Source: Clostridiales bacterium
GTDB taxonomy: Bacteria > Bacillota > Clostridia > Oscillospirales > Oscillospiraceae
DNA: 64,000 nt
Direction of reading: 5' to 3'
NCBI GenBank assembly: GCA_012838345.1
Contig: DUPK01000006.1
Span: forward strand, 1 to 64,000
Shown: in pieces, positions 51,512-60,914 of the stretch
Numbering within the stretch: position 1 is the first letter of the stretch
Layout: each line of letters begins with the position of its first letter
The notes under the pieces: model-generated
Told to the model about the DNA's origin: nothing
The model's database searches: none
Seen by the model: the letters and a program-made list of their open reading frames with translations, nothing else
Translations under genes and position numbers: made by a program

Positions 51512-52015
51512 CTATTTGGTATTACTTAGGTTGCTATCGACCATTTCGCCATAGAGCTGCAGATTGGGAAAACCCTGCTGGCGAAGCGCCTCGTAGCATA
51601 TGACGGCGACGGAATTGGCAAGGTTCAGGCTCCGCGCCCCGCCGACCATCGGAAGGCGTATGCAGCGCTCGCGGTACTTTTCGCGCAGTGACTCGGAAAG
51701 TCCCGCGGTTTCCTTTCCAAAGATGAGATAAGCCCCGTCCGTGAACGAGGCGTCGCTGTATATGAGCGGCGCTTTTGTGCTTGCAAGCCAGATGTTGCCA
51801 TCGCCGTTTTTCATGAAAAAATCATCAAGGTTTTCGTACACCCGTATGTCAACGAGGTGCCAGTAGTCGAGGCCGGCGCGCTTTACGGCCCTGTCCGAAA
51901 TTTCAAAGCCCAGGGGCTTTATAAGATGCAGGACGCTGCCGGTCGCAGCGCAGGTTCTGGCTATGTTGCCCGTGTTCATGGGGATTTCCGGCTCGACCAG
52001 GACTATATTCACCAT
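51512..52015 (-). CDS. trmL: tRNA (cytidine/uridine-34-2'-O)-methyltransferase
   Basis: The 167-residue SPOUT-fold enzyme methylates the wobble base of tRNA-Leu. Knot motifs [23 protein letters not shown] and [19 protein letters not shown] are present. It starts 32 bases before pgk, probably same transcript. Confidence 0.92.
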   Translation of the reverse strand: MVNIVLVEPEIPMNTGNIARTCAATGSVLHLIKPLGFEISDRAVKRAGLDYWHLVDIRVYENLDDFFMKNGDGNIWLASTKAPLIYSDASFTDGAYLIFGKETAGLSESLREKYRERCIRLPMVGGARSLNLANSVAVICYEALRQQGFPNLQLYGEMVDSNLSNTK

Positions 52016-52240
52016 AGCGGAAACTGGTCCTTTCGGTCCTCCCTACATTTGGGAGGAAATAGCTAACATATAGTATAACCATATTTTATGCTAACTCATT
52101 GAACTTTTCAATATAAAGAATATTAAAAAATTACGAATAAAGGGTAAAATAATACGATTTTACTAAATTTAGTGCAAAAAAATATCAAAAAATAATTTCG
52201 TCAGATTCTCTGCCTTGGCACTCAGACAATCTGCAGGCGC

Positions 52241-52269
52241 TTGCATACCCTTGTCAAAAAGCGTATACT
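52241..52269 (+). promoter_or_regulatory. Promoter of glycosyltransferase gene
   Basis: TTGCAT, 17 bases, TATACT, 28 bases before the ATG. The AT-rich 52016-52240 also must hold the leftward trmL promoter. Confidence 0.6.
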
Positions 52270-52297
52270 GTACTTAATAAATATAAGGAGCGCTGCT

Positions 52298-53245
52298 ATG
52301 GAAAACAGGCTTTTTGTGGTGATACCCTGCTATAACGAGGAGGAGGTGCTGCCGGAGACCTCCAGGCGCATTTCCGAAAAAATGCGCACGCTGATAAGTG
52401 CCGGTAAGATAGCCGAAAACAGCCGCGTTGTGCTGGTAAACGACGGCTCAAGGGATAAGACCTGGGAAATAATCCGCGAGCTCCACGAGAGGGACAGCCT
52501 GTTTTCCGGCGTGAACTTAAGCCGGAACAGGGGGCATCAGAACGCTCTGCTCGCAGGGCTTATGAGCGTTAAGGACCTTGCCGACATGACCATATCCATG
52601 GACGCGGACCTTCAGGACGATATTGACGCAATCGACGAGATGGTGGACTGCTACCTTGAGGGCTGCGACGTTGTCTACGGGGTGCGCAGCAGCCGCGAAA
52701 AGGACAGCTTCTTCAAAAGGTTCACCGCCGAGAGCTTCTATAAGCTCATCCGGGGCATGGGCGGCGAGGTTGTTTTCAACCACGCCGACTACAGGCTGCT
52801 GAGCCGCCGCGCGCTCTTGGCGCTCTCGGAGTTTGGGGAGACGAACCTGTTTTTGCGCGGCATAATCCCCATGCTGGGCTTTAAAACTGACATAGTCACC
52901 TATGAGCGCGGCGAGCGCTTTGCCGGCGAGAGCAAGTATCCCCTTAAGAAAATGCTGGCATTTGCAATCGAGGGCATAACCTCGCTTTCGGCAAAGCCGA
53001 TGCGCCTTATTTTTACGCTCGGTGTTTTAATGCTCTTAGCCGCCTTTATAATACTGGTGGCCGCGTTTGTGCGCATCCTTACCGGTGCAGCGACGGGTTT
53101 CGTATGGATTTCCTTCTCCATCTGGGCGGTCGGCGGGCTTATCCTCACATCGCTCGGCGTCGTCGGCGAATACGTTGGCAAAATATATCTTGAGACGAAA
53201 AAGCGCCCCCGCTTCATTGTCGAGAGCTTCCTGCACAGAGACTGA
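52298..53245 (+). CDS. GT2 polyprenyl-phosphate glycosyltransferase
   Basis: The 315-residue protein has a GT-A domain (VIPCYNEEE, VNDGSRDKTW, the metal motif DADLQDD, GVRSSREKD) and two C-terminal membrane helices (about 235-260 and 265-290). This is the GtrB/DPM1 layout that moves a sugar to undecaprenyl phosphate. ATG at 52298 follows AAGGAGC. The acceptor pathway is unknown. Confidence 0.88.
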   Translation: MENRLFVVIPCYNEEEVLPETSRRISEKMRTLISAGKIAENSRVVLVNDGSRDKTWEIIRELHERDSLFSGVNLSRNRGHQNALLAGLMSVKDLADMTISMDADLQDDIDAIDEMVDCYLEGCDVVYGVRSSREKDSFFKRFTAESFYKLIRGMGGEVVFNHADYRLLSRRALLALSEFGETNLFLRGIIPMLGFKTDIVTYERGERFAGESKYPLKKMLAFAIEGITSLSAKPMRLIFTLGVLMLLAAFIILVAAFVRILTGAATGFVWISFSIWAVGGLILTSLGVVGEYVGKIYLETKKRPRFIVESFLHRD

Positions 53246-53313
53246 TACGGCGCATATGAAAGAGTAACATCCTCCTTAGATACACATATAGTGGTTATAG
53301 AGGAGGAGAGGCG

Positions 53314-53808
53314 ATGCGCGTAGCGCCCTATAACCGGGAGAAAGCAGTCTCGTACGCCCGCAAATGGGCATACGGAAGAAACCCCGCCTACTACAACTTC
53401 GACAAGATAGGCGGCGACTGCACCAATTTTGTGTCCCAGTGCATCTTCAGCGGAGACGCGGTAATGAACTACACTCCGGTGCTGGGATGGTATTATGTAA
53501 GCGTTTCAAACCGAAGCCCCTCCTGGACGGGAGTCGAATTCCTTTACTCGTTTATCACGAAAAACAAAGGGCCTGGCCCCTTTGCCGAGGAGGTTTCAGT
53601 ACGGGATATAAAGCCGGGCGATTTTATTCAGCTTAAATTCGGCGGAGAAAGTTTCAGGCACACACTCTTTGTAGTTAAGACCGGCCCGGTGCCCGACCTG
53701 AGCAATATTCTGGTTTCGACCCACACAATCGACTCCGATTCGAGGCCTTTAAACAGCTACGACTGGTCTGACATCAGATATGTGCACATTCTCGGTGTAA
53801 GGCGCTAA
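53314..53808 (+). CDS. Amidase-like (putative amidase domain) protein
   Basis: The 164-residue protein belongs to the putative amidase domain family, with Cys in GGDCTNFVSQ and His in FRHTLFV as likely catalytic pair, NlpC/P60-like. No signal peptide, so it is likely cytoplasmic or in the forespore; role uncertain. GGAGGAGAGGCG precedes the ATG. Confidence 0.8.
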   Translation: MRVAPYNREKAVSYARKWAYGRNPAYYNFDKIGGDCTNFVSQCIFSGDAVMNYTPVLGWYYVSVSNRSPSWTGVEFLYSFITKNKGPGPFAEEVSVRDIKPGDFIQLKFGGESFRHTLFVVKTGPVPDLSNILVSTHTIDSDSRPLNSYDWSDIRYVHILGVRR

Positions 53809-53850
53809 TCCCCCCTCTCCTCCTCTTTGGAGGGCGCCCTCACATTATTT

Positions 53851-53883
53851 AAGCCCCGGCCGCAAAAGCGGACGGGGCTTTCG
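53851..53883 (+). terminator. Terminator after amidase-like gene
   Basis: AAGCCCCG...CGGGGCTT with inner GCCGC...GCGG, then TTCG; it lies between convergent genes. Confidence 0.6.
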
Positions 53884-53922
53884 ATTAATATTTCTCTTTT
53901 ATGAAGCGTTGCCCTTGAGCGA

Positions 53923-54366
53923 TTATTTATAAGCCCCGCCGATATATTCGGGCCCTATGAGCACCGAGAAATGGAAAATCGGTTTATCCACTCTTTTGAT
54001 GCTGATTCGCGCGTGGGGCAGGCCCGCCGGGACCCAGATGATGGTGCTTTTCGTAAGCGTATGTACCTCGCCGTCTATGGTTATTTCAATTTCGGCGTTT
54101 AAGTTATACTTGTCGCTGGGATCGCTGCCGAAGAAGCCGATAATCTCATTGTAATCGTGCGTATGCTCCTCAAAAACGGGGTCCCTTTCGGGTACGGCAT
54201 AGTACCAGGCCGTGTTCATCTGGACGGCTCCCGGCACTACGTTGCCATCAAGCCAGAGTATGCGGTCTGAAAACTTCTCGTACATTTTCTGAAACTCGGG
54301 TGACCAGGAGTTTGTGGGAGCCTGAAGCTCCTGAATTATATACTTACCGTACTTTCCTTCGCTCAT
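53923..54366 (-). CDS. Cupin-fold protein
   Basis: The 147-residue product has a cupin pattern: EEHTHDYNEIIGFFG (metal-binding H-x-H with downstream E) and WVPAGLPHARISI (second His motif). Function unknown; small dioxygenase or sugar-binding roles are possible. ATG at 54366 is preceded by AAAGGGTG. The metal ligands look complete. Confidence 0.75.
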   Translation of the reverse strand: MSEGKYGKYIIQELQAPTNSWSPEFQKMYEKFSDRILWLDGNVVPGAVQMNTAWYYAVPERDPVFEEHTHDYNEIIGFFGSDPSDKYNLNAEIEITIDGEVHTLTKSTIIWVPAGLPHARISIKRVDKPIFHFSVLIGPEYIGGAYK

Positions 54367-54513
54367 AACAAACACCCTTTCTAAATCATTTTTGGTTTGA
54401 TACGCCTTTAAACCCTGCGCTCTTACTAAGGGGTGGAAAGGCTTGACAGAAGCACAATTTAACAATAACATTTAAGCGATTTATTTTCAAGCTAAAATAT
54501 GTCGCATACCGGC

Positions 54514-54543
54514 TTGACAAATCATAAACTGTTACTGTATAAT
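54514..54543 (+). promoter_or_regulatory. Consensus promoter of T-box operon
   Basis: Perfect TTGACA and TATAAT with an 18-base spacer. Confidence 0.88.
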
Positions 54544-54575
54544 ATGCGGCAACAGAATAGCGACCCTAAACCGAT

Positions 54576-54838
54576 GATTAAGAGTAGTAGGCATTCATGT
54601 CATTTTCAAAGAGAGCCGCGGTCGGTGAAAAGCGGTAAAATGCGGTGTGCTGAATGGACTTATGAGGGCAAAGCGAAAGGCTCTTCGCCGAGTAGTAGTT
54701 GCCGGGAGCTTCACCCGTTATCAAGGAAGCGCACAGTGATGGCTGTGCGGAATAAGCGGGCATTTTATGCCAATTTGGGTGGTACCGCAGGAGTTAACGC
54801 TCTTGTCCCTGTTTTACGGGGGCAAGGGCTTTTTTGTT
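54576..54838 (+). promoter_or_regulatory. T-box leader, Trp specifier, controlling ABC transporter
   Basis: T-box motif GGGTGGTACCGCAGG lies at 54777-54791. The specifier loop GAA-TGG-ACTTATGAG gives codon TGG (54655-54657), so tRNA-Trp. The terminator GCTCTTGTCCC...GGGGGCAAGGGC is followed by TTTTTT. When tRNA-Trp is uncharged the antiterminator should form and the transporter be made. Confidence 0.92.
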
Positions 54839-54984
54839 ACCCGTTTGGGTCGCTGAATTTCGCTCGGGAAGGAGTTGGTTTTATGATTGACGGCTGGTGG
54901 CGGAACAAAAGCTACATGACTGATTTAGGAGCAAACAAATCAATTAAAACCAAATTAATCAAAATTATCAGGAGGGAATTTAAA

Positions 54985-56016
54985 ATGAAGAAATTTGTGT
55001 CAATCATAACCGCTCTATTGCTTATACTGGGCCTTGCCGCCTGTTCATCAGCTCCGGCGGCAACGCCCACGTCTTCACCGGATAGCACACCCGAAGCCCC
55101 CGCCGAGCAGAGCTATAAAATCGGCGTCATTCAATACGCACCCCACCCCTCGCTCGATAACTGCTACACGGGCTTTAAGCTGGGCCTTGAGGAAGCGGGC
55201 TTTATCGACGGGGATAATATAAAGATTGACTTCCAGAACGCTCAGGGCGAGACAACAAACGCAGACCTCATTGCGAAGAACATGGTGACAAAGAAATATG
55301 ACCTCATCATGGCCATAGCGACTCCCGCCGCGATGTCGGCATACAGCTCCGCGAAGGACACCGACATCCCCGTTGTGTTCACCGCCGTTTCCGACCCCGT
55401 CTCCGCGGGAATAGTCAAATCGCTTGAAGCCCCGGGCACAAACTGCACAGGCTCCTCCGATGTGCTCCCGCTTGAAGAGCAGGTCAAAATGATTCGGGCC
55501 TTCCTGCCGGAAGCTACGAAAATCGGAATCCTCTACACGACAAGCGAGCCGAACTCCGTCTCCCAGCTCGGCGAGATAAAGGAAATAGCACCCAAGCACG
55601 GCTTTGAAATCGTAGAGATTGGTGTTACAAACGCCTCCGAGGTCGCTGCCGGCGCCCAGGCCCTTGTCGCAAAAGGTGTTGACTGCATCAACAATTTCAC
55701 CGATAATAATGTGGTAAACAATCTCTCGCTCCTATTAAACGCCGCAAACTTGGGGGGCATCCCCGTGTTCGGCTCGGAGGAGGAGCAGGTGAAAAACGGC
55801 TGTCTTGCGTCCCAGAGCATAGACTATATCGCGCTTGGCAGGGAGACGGGTCTGATGGCCGCGAAGATTTTAAAGGGCGAGGCGAAGGCTTCGGAAATGC
55901 CTGTATATCTGGTCAAGGACTTTGCCCCCGTTTACAACAAGGACGTTTTAGAGGGCTTTGGCCTTACTCTGCCCGCCGAGTACGCTCAGGCGACAGCGGT
56001 GGAGGCTGCGAAATAA
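54985..56016 (+). CDS. trpX: TrpX-type ABC transporter substrate-binding lipoprotein
   Basis: The 343-residue protein has a lipobox (LGLAAC) and the ABC_sub_bind (PF04392-like) fold, with KIGVIQYAPHPSLDNCYTGF at the start of the mature protein. With the following permease and ATPase and the Trp T-box, it fits the tryptophan uptake system TrpXYZ. The ATG at 54985 follows GGAGGG. Confidence 0.85.
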   Translation: MKKFVSIITALLLILGLAACSSAPAATPTSSPDSTPEAPAEQSYKIGVIQYAPHPSLDNCYTGFKLGLEEAGFIDGDNIKIDFQNAQGETTNADLIAKNMVTKKYDLIMAIATPAAMSAYSSAKDTDIPVVFTAVSDPVSAGIVKSLEAPGTNCTGSSDVLPLEEQVKMIRAFLPEATKIGILYTTSEPNSVSQLGEIKEIAPKHGFEIVEIGVTNASEVAAGAQALVAKGVDCINNFTDNNVVNNLSLLLNAANLGGIPVFGSEEEQVKNGCLASQSIDYIALGRETGLMAAKILKGEAKASEMPVYLVKDFAPVYNKDVLEGFGLTLPAEYAQATAVEAAK

Positions 56017-56041
56017 CAGAAGGAAAGCTGGTAAACCCCAC

Positions 56042-56947
56042 ATGGATATTGTCATCGGATTAATCAGAAACGTGCTGGAGGAGGGCTTTATCTACGGCAT
56101 CATGGCGGTCGGTGTCTACATAACCTATAGGGTTCTGGATTTGCCCGACCTCTCCGTCGACGGCACCTTCCCGCTCGGAGCCTGTGTGACCGCCGCGCTC
56201 ATCAGGGCCGGGGTAAACCCCTGGTGCGCCTTGCTGATAGCCTTTATCTGCGGGGCCGCCGCCGGCTGCGTGACGGGGCTTCTGCACGTCAGGCTCCGCA
56301 TAACCGATTTGCTTTCGGGAATACTGGTGATGATTTCCATGTGGAGCGTAAACCTCGTGATAACCGGCGGCAGCGCCGTTGTGCAGTTTTACAATAAGGC
56401 CACAATCTTCAATTCGGGCATAGCGGCGCTTTTCAAGGGAGATTTGCGGGTATGGCGCGTGCTTATACTCGTCGCCCTCGTCTGCGTGGTCGTAAAGCTG
56501 CTTTTAGATCTCTACCTCAGGACAAAGTCGGGCCTTTTGCTTCGCTCGGCGGGCGACAACCCGCAGTATGTAATTTCATTAGGGCGGGACCCGGGCACGA
56601 TGAAGATAATAGGCCTTGCCATCGGAAACGGCTGCACCGCCCTTGCGGGCAGCGTGCTTGCGCAGCAGGCGGAGTCGGCGAACATACAGAGCGGCACCGG
56701 AATGGTGGTTATGGCGCTCGCCGCGGTTATAATAGGTACGAACATCTTCCGCAAGGCCCGCTTTGTAAAGGCCACAACGGCAGTCATATTCGGCTCGATT
56801 CTATATAAGGCCTGCCTTGTTATCGCCATGCAGCTTGGGCTCCCGACAAACTACCTGAAGCTTCTTATGGCGGTCATCTTCACCATAGCGTTGGTGACAA
56901 ACGATATGCTCGGCAGGAGGAAAAAGCAAAATGGCCACTCAAATTAA
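56042..56947 (+). CDS. trpY: TrpY-type ABC transporter permease
   Basis: The 301-residue membrane protein of about eight helices has the branched-chain-like permease form (GIMAVGVYITYRVLDLPDLSVDGTFPLGA in pieces), often named with the PF04392 binding protein. It overlaps the ATPase gene by 17 bases. Confidence 0.85.
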   Translation: MDIVIGLIRNVLEEGFIYGIMAVGVYITYRVLDLPDLSVDGTFPLGACVTAALIRAGVNPWCALLIAFICGAAAGCVTGLLHVRLRITDLLSGILVMISMWSVNLVITGGSAVVQFYNKATIFNSGIAALFKGDLRVWRVLILVALVCVVVKLLLDLYLRTKSGLLLRSAGDNPQYVISLGRDPGTMKIIGLAIGNGCTALAGSVLAQQAESANIQSGTGMVVMALAAVIIGTNIFRKARFVKATTAVIFGSILYKACLVIAMQLGLPTNYLKLLMAVIFTIALVTNDMLGRRKKQNGHSN

Positions 56948-57734
56948 CTGTGATACCGGCTTTGTCGGGCTAAGGCACATAAAAAAAACCTTCAACCCCG
57001 GCTCCGTGAACGAGGTTGTTCTCTTTACCGACTTCAATCTCGAAATCCCGAAAAATCAGTTCGTCGCGGTGGTCGGCAGCAACGGCTCGGGCAAGACCAC
57101 GATGCTGAACCTGCTCTGCGGGAGCGTTCCCGCCGACAGCGGCGAGATTACGATAGGCGGCCGGGACATAATGAGGCTCAAGGAGCACCAGCGCTCAAAG
57201 TTTATAGGCCGCGTGTTTCAGGACCCCTCTAAGGGCACCTGCCCGGAGCTTACGATACTTGAGAACATGGCGCTTGCGGACAACAAGGGCTTATCCTACG
57301 GCCTTAGCCGCGGGGTTAACAAAAAGCGCGTCGACTACTACCGCTCGCGTCTGGAGCTTTTACGGCTCGGGCTCGAGGATAAAATCCACCTGCCCGTGGC
57401 AAGCCTCTCCGGCGGGCAGAGACAGGCGCTCGCGCTTCTCATATGCACGATGACGCCGCTCGACCTGCTGATACTTGACGAGCACACCGCGGCGCTCGAC
57501 CCGCGCTCCTCGGAAACCGTGATGGAGCTGACCGACCGCCTCGTTAAGGAGAAAAACCTCACGACGCTCATGGTGACGCACAACCTCAAGTACGCAATCG
57601 GCTACGGCGACCGCCTCATAATGCTGCACAGGGGCGGTATCGTGCTTGACGTGTCCGGAGAGAATAAGAGCGCCCTCCACACAAAGGACCTGACGGATAA
57701 GTTCAACGAAATAAGCATAGAAGACGGCAACTGA
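56931..57734 (+). CDS. trpZ: TrpZ-type ABC transporter ATPase
   Basis: The 267-residue ATPase has Walker A GSNGSGKTTML, signature LSGGQRQAL, Walker B LLILDEHTAAL and H-loop VTHNL. The Walker B next residue is His instead of Pro, as in this subfamily. Third gene of the T-box operon. Confidence 0.9.
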   Translation: MATQINCDTGFVGLRHIKKTFNPGSVNEVVLFTDFNLEIPKNQFVAVVGSNGSGKTTMLNLLCGSVPADSGEITIGGRDIMRLKEHQRSKFIGRVFQDPSKGTCPELTILENMALADNKGLSYGLSRGVNKKRVDYYRSRLELLRLGLEDKIHLPVASLSGGQRQALALLICTMTPLDLLILDEHTAALDPRSSETVMELTDRLVKEKNLTTLMVTHNLKYAIGYGDRLIMLHRGGIVLDVSGENKSALHTKDLTDKFNEISIEDGN

Positions 57735-57809
57735 AAACTGTGAAGGGGGAGTGCCTACACCGGCGCTTCCCCTTAAGATATGAGGGTGCGGCCTAAAGGG
57801 GGGACAATG

Positions 57810-59477
57810 ATGGAGCGGAAATTCACCGCCCTAATCTGCGCCTTAAACTCGCAGTATATACACTCCGCGCTCGCCCCGTGGTGCCTTCTCGCGGGGGTGG
57901 AGAGGTACTGCGATGAGGGAATAAGCGCAGAGGTCGTCGAGGGGAACGTAAATGAAGACCTTGATGTGATTTTACAAAGGATTCTGGAGCATGAGCCCCG
58001 CGTGCTCGGCTTTTCCTGCTATATATGGAATATCCGCACCGTAAGAAAGCTCATCCCCATCATAAAAAGCGAGTGCCCGGACACCGTGATAATCCTCGGC
58101 GGCCCGGAGGTAAGTTTCAGCGCGCGGGAGATTTTAAGTGACGAGCCCCTTGTGGATTATGTAATTTCCGGCGAGGGGGAGCGGCCTTTTGCCATGCTGC
58201 TCGGCGCAATTGTCCGCGGCGGGAGCGCCGAAGGAATACCGGGTGTAAGTTACCGCAGGGACGACGGGCTTTATATAGCTGAGCCGCATTTCTCCGACGA
58301 GGACCCGCCGAACCCCTACTCGGAGAAGTATTTTGAAAGGCTCGAAAACAGGCTCGCCTATCTTGAAACGAGCCGCGGCTGCCCCTTTTCCTGCGCCTTC
58401 TGCCTTTCAGGCTGCGGAAAGCCGCGCTTTTTTGACATTGAGAGGGCAAAACAGGATATTCTCCTGCTAGCGGGCAGCGGGGCGCGGACCGTGAAGCTGG
58501 TCGACCGCACCTTCAACGCGAACAGAAAGCGGGCGGCGGAGCTTTTCGCCTTCATTATTGAAAACTACGGTGCAAAAATACCCGAGGGCGTGTGCTTTCA
58601 CTTCGAGATAGCGGGCGACCTTCTAGACGAGGAAACCTTAGAACTCCTCACAGGAGCTCCTGGGGGACTCATTCAGTTTGAAATCGGCATACAGAGCCTA
58701 AACGGGAAAACGCTTGCGGCGGTGAGCCGCAAAACCGATATAGAGCGCCTTAAAAGCAGCATAAAAAGGCTTGTGGAAACGGGCAACATACACGTCCATG
58801 TGGATTTAATCGCGGGGCTGCCTTACGAGGATTTAGAGAGCTTTGCAGAGAGCTTTAACGGTGCCTACGAGCTTGGGGCGCACATGCTGCAGCTCGGCTT
58901 TCTAAAGCTCCTTCGTGGCTCGGCAATGCACGGAAATCCTCAGAAATACCCCGGCCGCTTCAGCGAGGACCCGCCCTACGAGGTGCTTGAGACTCCATGG
59001 CTTTCCGCGTGTGACATCGCGCTCCTTCGCAGGACGGAGCGGGCGCTCAATAAGCTCTACAACAGCGGGCGCTTTCGCAGGGCGCTTGCCTATATCTTTG
59101 AAAGGACCGGGGCGGCTCCGTTTGAGCTGTTTACGGCCTTCGGCGGGCAGATTGAAGACGGCGAAAAAGCGGGGCTCTCCCTCGACGCCCTTGTGGAGCT
59201 TGTTTTAGATTATTTCGGTGAAAAAGAAGAAATTGATAGAATAACCTTAAGAGATATGCTCGTCTGCGACTATCTTTCGACGAACGCGTCGGGCCAGATT
59301 CCCCTCGCCCTCAGGGTGGAGGACCCGGAGCTTAAAAGGCTCAAAAAGGGCCTAAAGAGCGGAAAGGGGAGAAGGGGCATAGCCCGCCTCTACTCCGAGC
59401 CCTGCGCGGTCTTCGTGGACTACAAGGACAAAAACCCCGTCACCGGGGAGTACCCGCTGACGAAAATTCCCCTTTAG
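57810..59477 (+). CDS. B12-binding radical SAM protein (DUF4080-like)
   Basis: The 555-residue protein has a cobalamin-binding-type N-terminal domain (about 5-140, GFSCYIWNI, ILGGPEVSF), then a radical SAM domain with the cluster Cys191, Cys195 and Cys198 in SRGCPFSCAFC, and a C-terminal DUF4080-like region. The B12 ligand motif D-x-H-x-x-G is not clear, as in other members. Substrate unknown. It is followed by DUF3786 and a 4Fe-4S protein on the same strand. The ATG at 57810 follows GGGGGGAC. Confidence 0.85.
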   Translation: MERKFTALICALNSQYIHSALAPWCLLAGVERYCDEGISAEVVEGNVNEDLDVILQRILEHEPRVLGFSCYIWNIRTVRKLIPIIKSECPDTVIILGGPEVSFSAREILSDEPLVDYVISGEGERPFAMLLGAIVRGGSAEGIPGVSYRRDDGLYIAEPHFSDEDPPNPYSEKYFERLENRLAYLETSRGCPFSCAFCLSGCGKPRFFDIERAKQDILLLAGSGARTVKLVDRTFNANRKRAAELFAFIIENYGAKIPEGVCFHFEIAGDLLDEETLELLTGAPGGLIQFEIGIQSLNGKTLAAVSRKTDIERLKSSIKRLVETGNIHVHVDLIAGLPYEDLESFAESFNGAYELGAHMLQLGFLKLLRGSAMHGNPQKYPGRFSEDPPYEVLETPWLSACDIALLRRTERALNKLYNSGRFRRALAYIFERTGAAPFELFTAFGGQIEDGEKAGLSLDALVELVLDYFGEKEEIDRITLRDMLVCDYLSTNASGQIPLALRVEDPELKRLKKGLKSGKGRRGIARLYSEPCAVFVDYKDKNPVTGEYPLTKIPL

Positions 59478-59542
59478 GGCTTTAGAAATACTGGTGCAAA
59501 ATGGAACCGTTCAAAAACAGGGCGCGGTGAAAGGAGAGGACC

Positions 59543-60181
59543 ATGAGGAAAGACAATTACGAGCTGCTTATCGAGCAGTGGCGGGAAAAATCGCTGACTT
59601 TCGATTATAAAGAGCGCTACGAGGCTTTGGGGCTTCCCGGCTATAGCGATGACGGCGACCTGCCGATTGAGAGCTTCGGAAGGCTCTACATGATAAGCCG
59701 TGAGGACGGGCGGGTGCGCGACGTAGAAAAGCCGGATAGGAAATTAAGTTACCAGACGGTGCTCTCAATTTATCATCTTTTCTACTTTTCCGCGAAAAGG
59801 CCCGTAAACAGCGGCCGCTTTGTTCCCTTTCGCGACGTAAAGCGCTGCGCACCATTTGACCCCGCGTTTAAAAAGCTGATTCTCATGCCCTTTGCCAGGG
59901 CCTTTGAGGGCAGGAAGGAGCTTCTGATTGAGGCCGGGGAAAAGCTCGGCTACAAGAGGATTAAATACTCTGATGCCGGCTTTGAGGCCAGGGCTTTCGA
60001 GTGTATGCCGGTGCAGATACTCTTCTGGGACGGCGACGACGAGTTCCCGGCCCAGGCAAATATCCTCTTTGACGAGAACATAACGGACTTTACCCACGAG
60101 GAGACGGTTGTTGTAATAGGCGAAAACGCGGTGAGAAGCTTAGTAGAAGCAGCGGGGTTAGACTTCAATGACTATTGCTGA
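59543..60181 (+). CDS. DUF3786 family protein
   Basis: The 212-residue protein matches DUF3786 (VRDVEKPDRKLSYQTVLSIYHLF, WDGDDEFPAQANILFDENITDFTHEE in pieces), a family found near corrinoid and iron-sulfur proteins in anaerobes. Function unknown. It overlaps the next gene by 14 bases, so joint expression is likely. Confidence 0.82.
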   Translation: MRKDNYELLIEQWREKSLTFDYKERYEALGLPGYSDDGDLPIESFGRLYMISREDGRVRDVEKPDRKLSYQTVLSIYHLFYFSAKRPVNSGRFVPFRDVKRCAPFDPAFKKLILMPFARAFEGRKELLIEAGEKLGYKRIKYSDAGFEARAFECMPVQILFWDGDDEFPAQANILFDENITDFTHEETVVVIGENAVRSLVEAAGLDFNDYC

Positions 60182-60839
60182 GCGTATAATAAATCTTCTT
60201 TTGAGCGAGGGCGCCTGCGACGTAGGCTTTTGTGAGGTCTCGGACGGGCCGGCGGGGCTTAAGTACGCCGTCTCCCTGGTTTTGCCCCTCTCGGATACCG
60301 TAATTGACGAAATAAAGGACGCCCCCACTTTCCCATACTTTCACCACTACCGCACGGTCAACGCCTGCATCGATCGCCTGATACTCAAAACGGGGCTTCT
60401 CCTTCAGAGCGAGGGCTGGCGCTATATGCCGGTCGCGGCTTCGCAGTCCATACCGCCGAAAGGGGGCGAGAGAGCCCACAGGGGGCTTTACTCCCACAAA
60501 AAGGCAGCGGTTCTGGCTGGGCTCGGAACGGTAGGCAAGAGCGCGCTGTTTATCCACAGGGAAAGGGGGCCGCGAGTGCGCCTGGGAACCCTCTTTACCG
60601 ACTGCCCGCTGCCGGCTGCGGATTTGCCCGTTGACTTTTCCTGCGGGGACTGCGATTTGTGCGTGAAGGCCTGCCCCGCCGGGGCCATAAAGGGTACACC
60701 GTGGCGGGAGGGTATGGAGAGGGAGGAAATCTTCGACGCGGAAGCCTGTAACAGCTACATGCGCGAGCATTTTATGAAGATAGGCCGCGGCGCGGTCTGT
60801 GGAATCTGCGTAAAAGTCTGCCCGTTCGGAAGTAAATAG
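60168..60839 (+). CDS. QueG-like 4Fe-4S double-cluster protein
   Basis: The 223-residue protein has a QueG-like N-terminal alpha/beta part (AAVLAGLGTVGKSALFIHRERGPRVRLGTL in pieces) and two 4Fe-4S motifs, CGDCDLCVKACP and CGICVKVCP. It is shorter than epoxyqueuosine reductase and lacks its C-terminal repeats, so it is a relative, not QueG itself. With the radical SAM gene, an electron-transfer or corrinoid-reductive role is possible. Confidence 0.82.
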   Translation: MTIAERIINLLLSEGACDVGFCEVSDGPAGLKYAVSLVLPLSDTVIDEIKDAPTFPYFHHYRTVNACIDRLILKTGLLLQSEGWRYMPVAASQSIPPKGGERAHRGLYSHKKAAVLAGLGTVGKSALFIHRERGPRVRLGTLFTDCPLPAADLPVDFSCGDCDLCVKACPAGAIKGTPWREGMEREEIFDAEACNSYMREHFMKIGRGAVCGICVKVCPFGSK

Positions 60840-60844
60840 ACGCA

Positions 60845-60872
60845 AAAACGCCCCGGGAAACCGGGGCGTTTT
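60845..60872. terminator. Terminator between 4Fe-4S and kinase genes
   Basis: AAAACGCCCCGG, GAAA, CCGGGGCGTTTT: a 12-bp stem with stable tetraloop. Confidence 0.9.
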
Positions 60873-60914
60873 CATTTAATAAACACGCTGTCTTAATCTC
60901 GCGCCCTTACTAAA

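Larger units (their letters stand above)
54367..54984 (+). other. 618-base control region with promoter and T-box
   Basis: Holds the promoter at 54514-54543, the T-box at about 54576-54838, and an AT-rich segment with the ribosome site GGAGGG before the binding protein gene. A long open frame through it is a product of the leader and is not a gene. Confidence 0.7.

Noticed and set aside
54499..54984. N-terminal extension of the TrpX-type protein
   Set aside because: It reads through the T-box leader; the lipoprotein signal starts at 54985.
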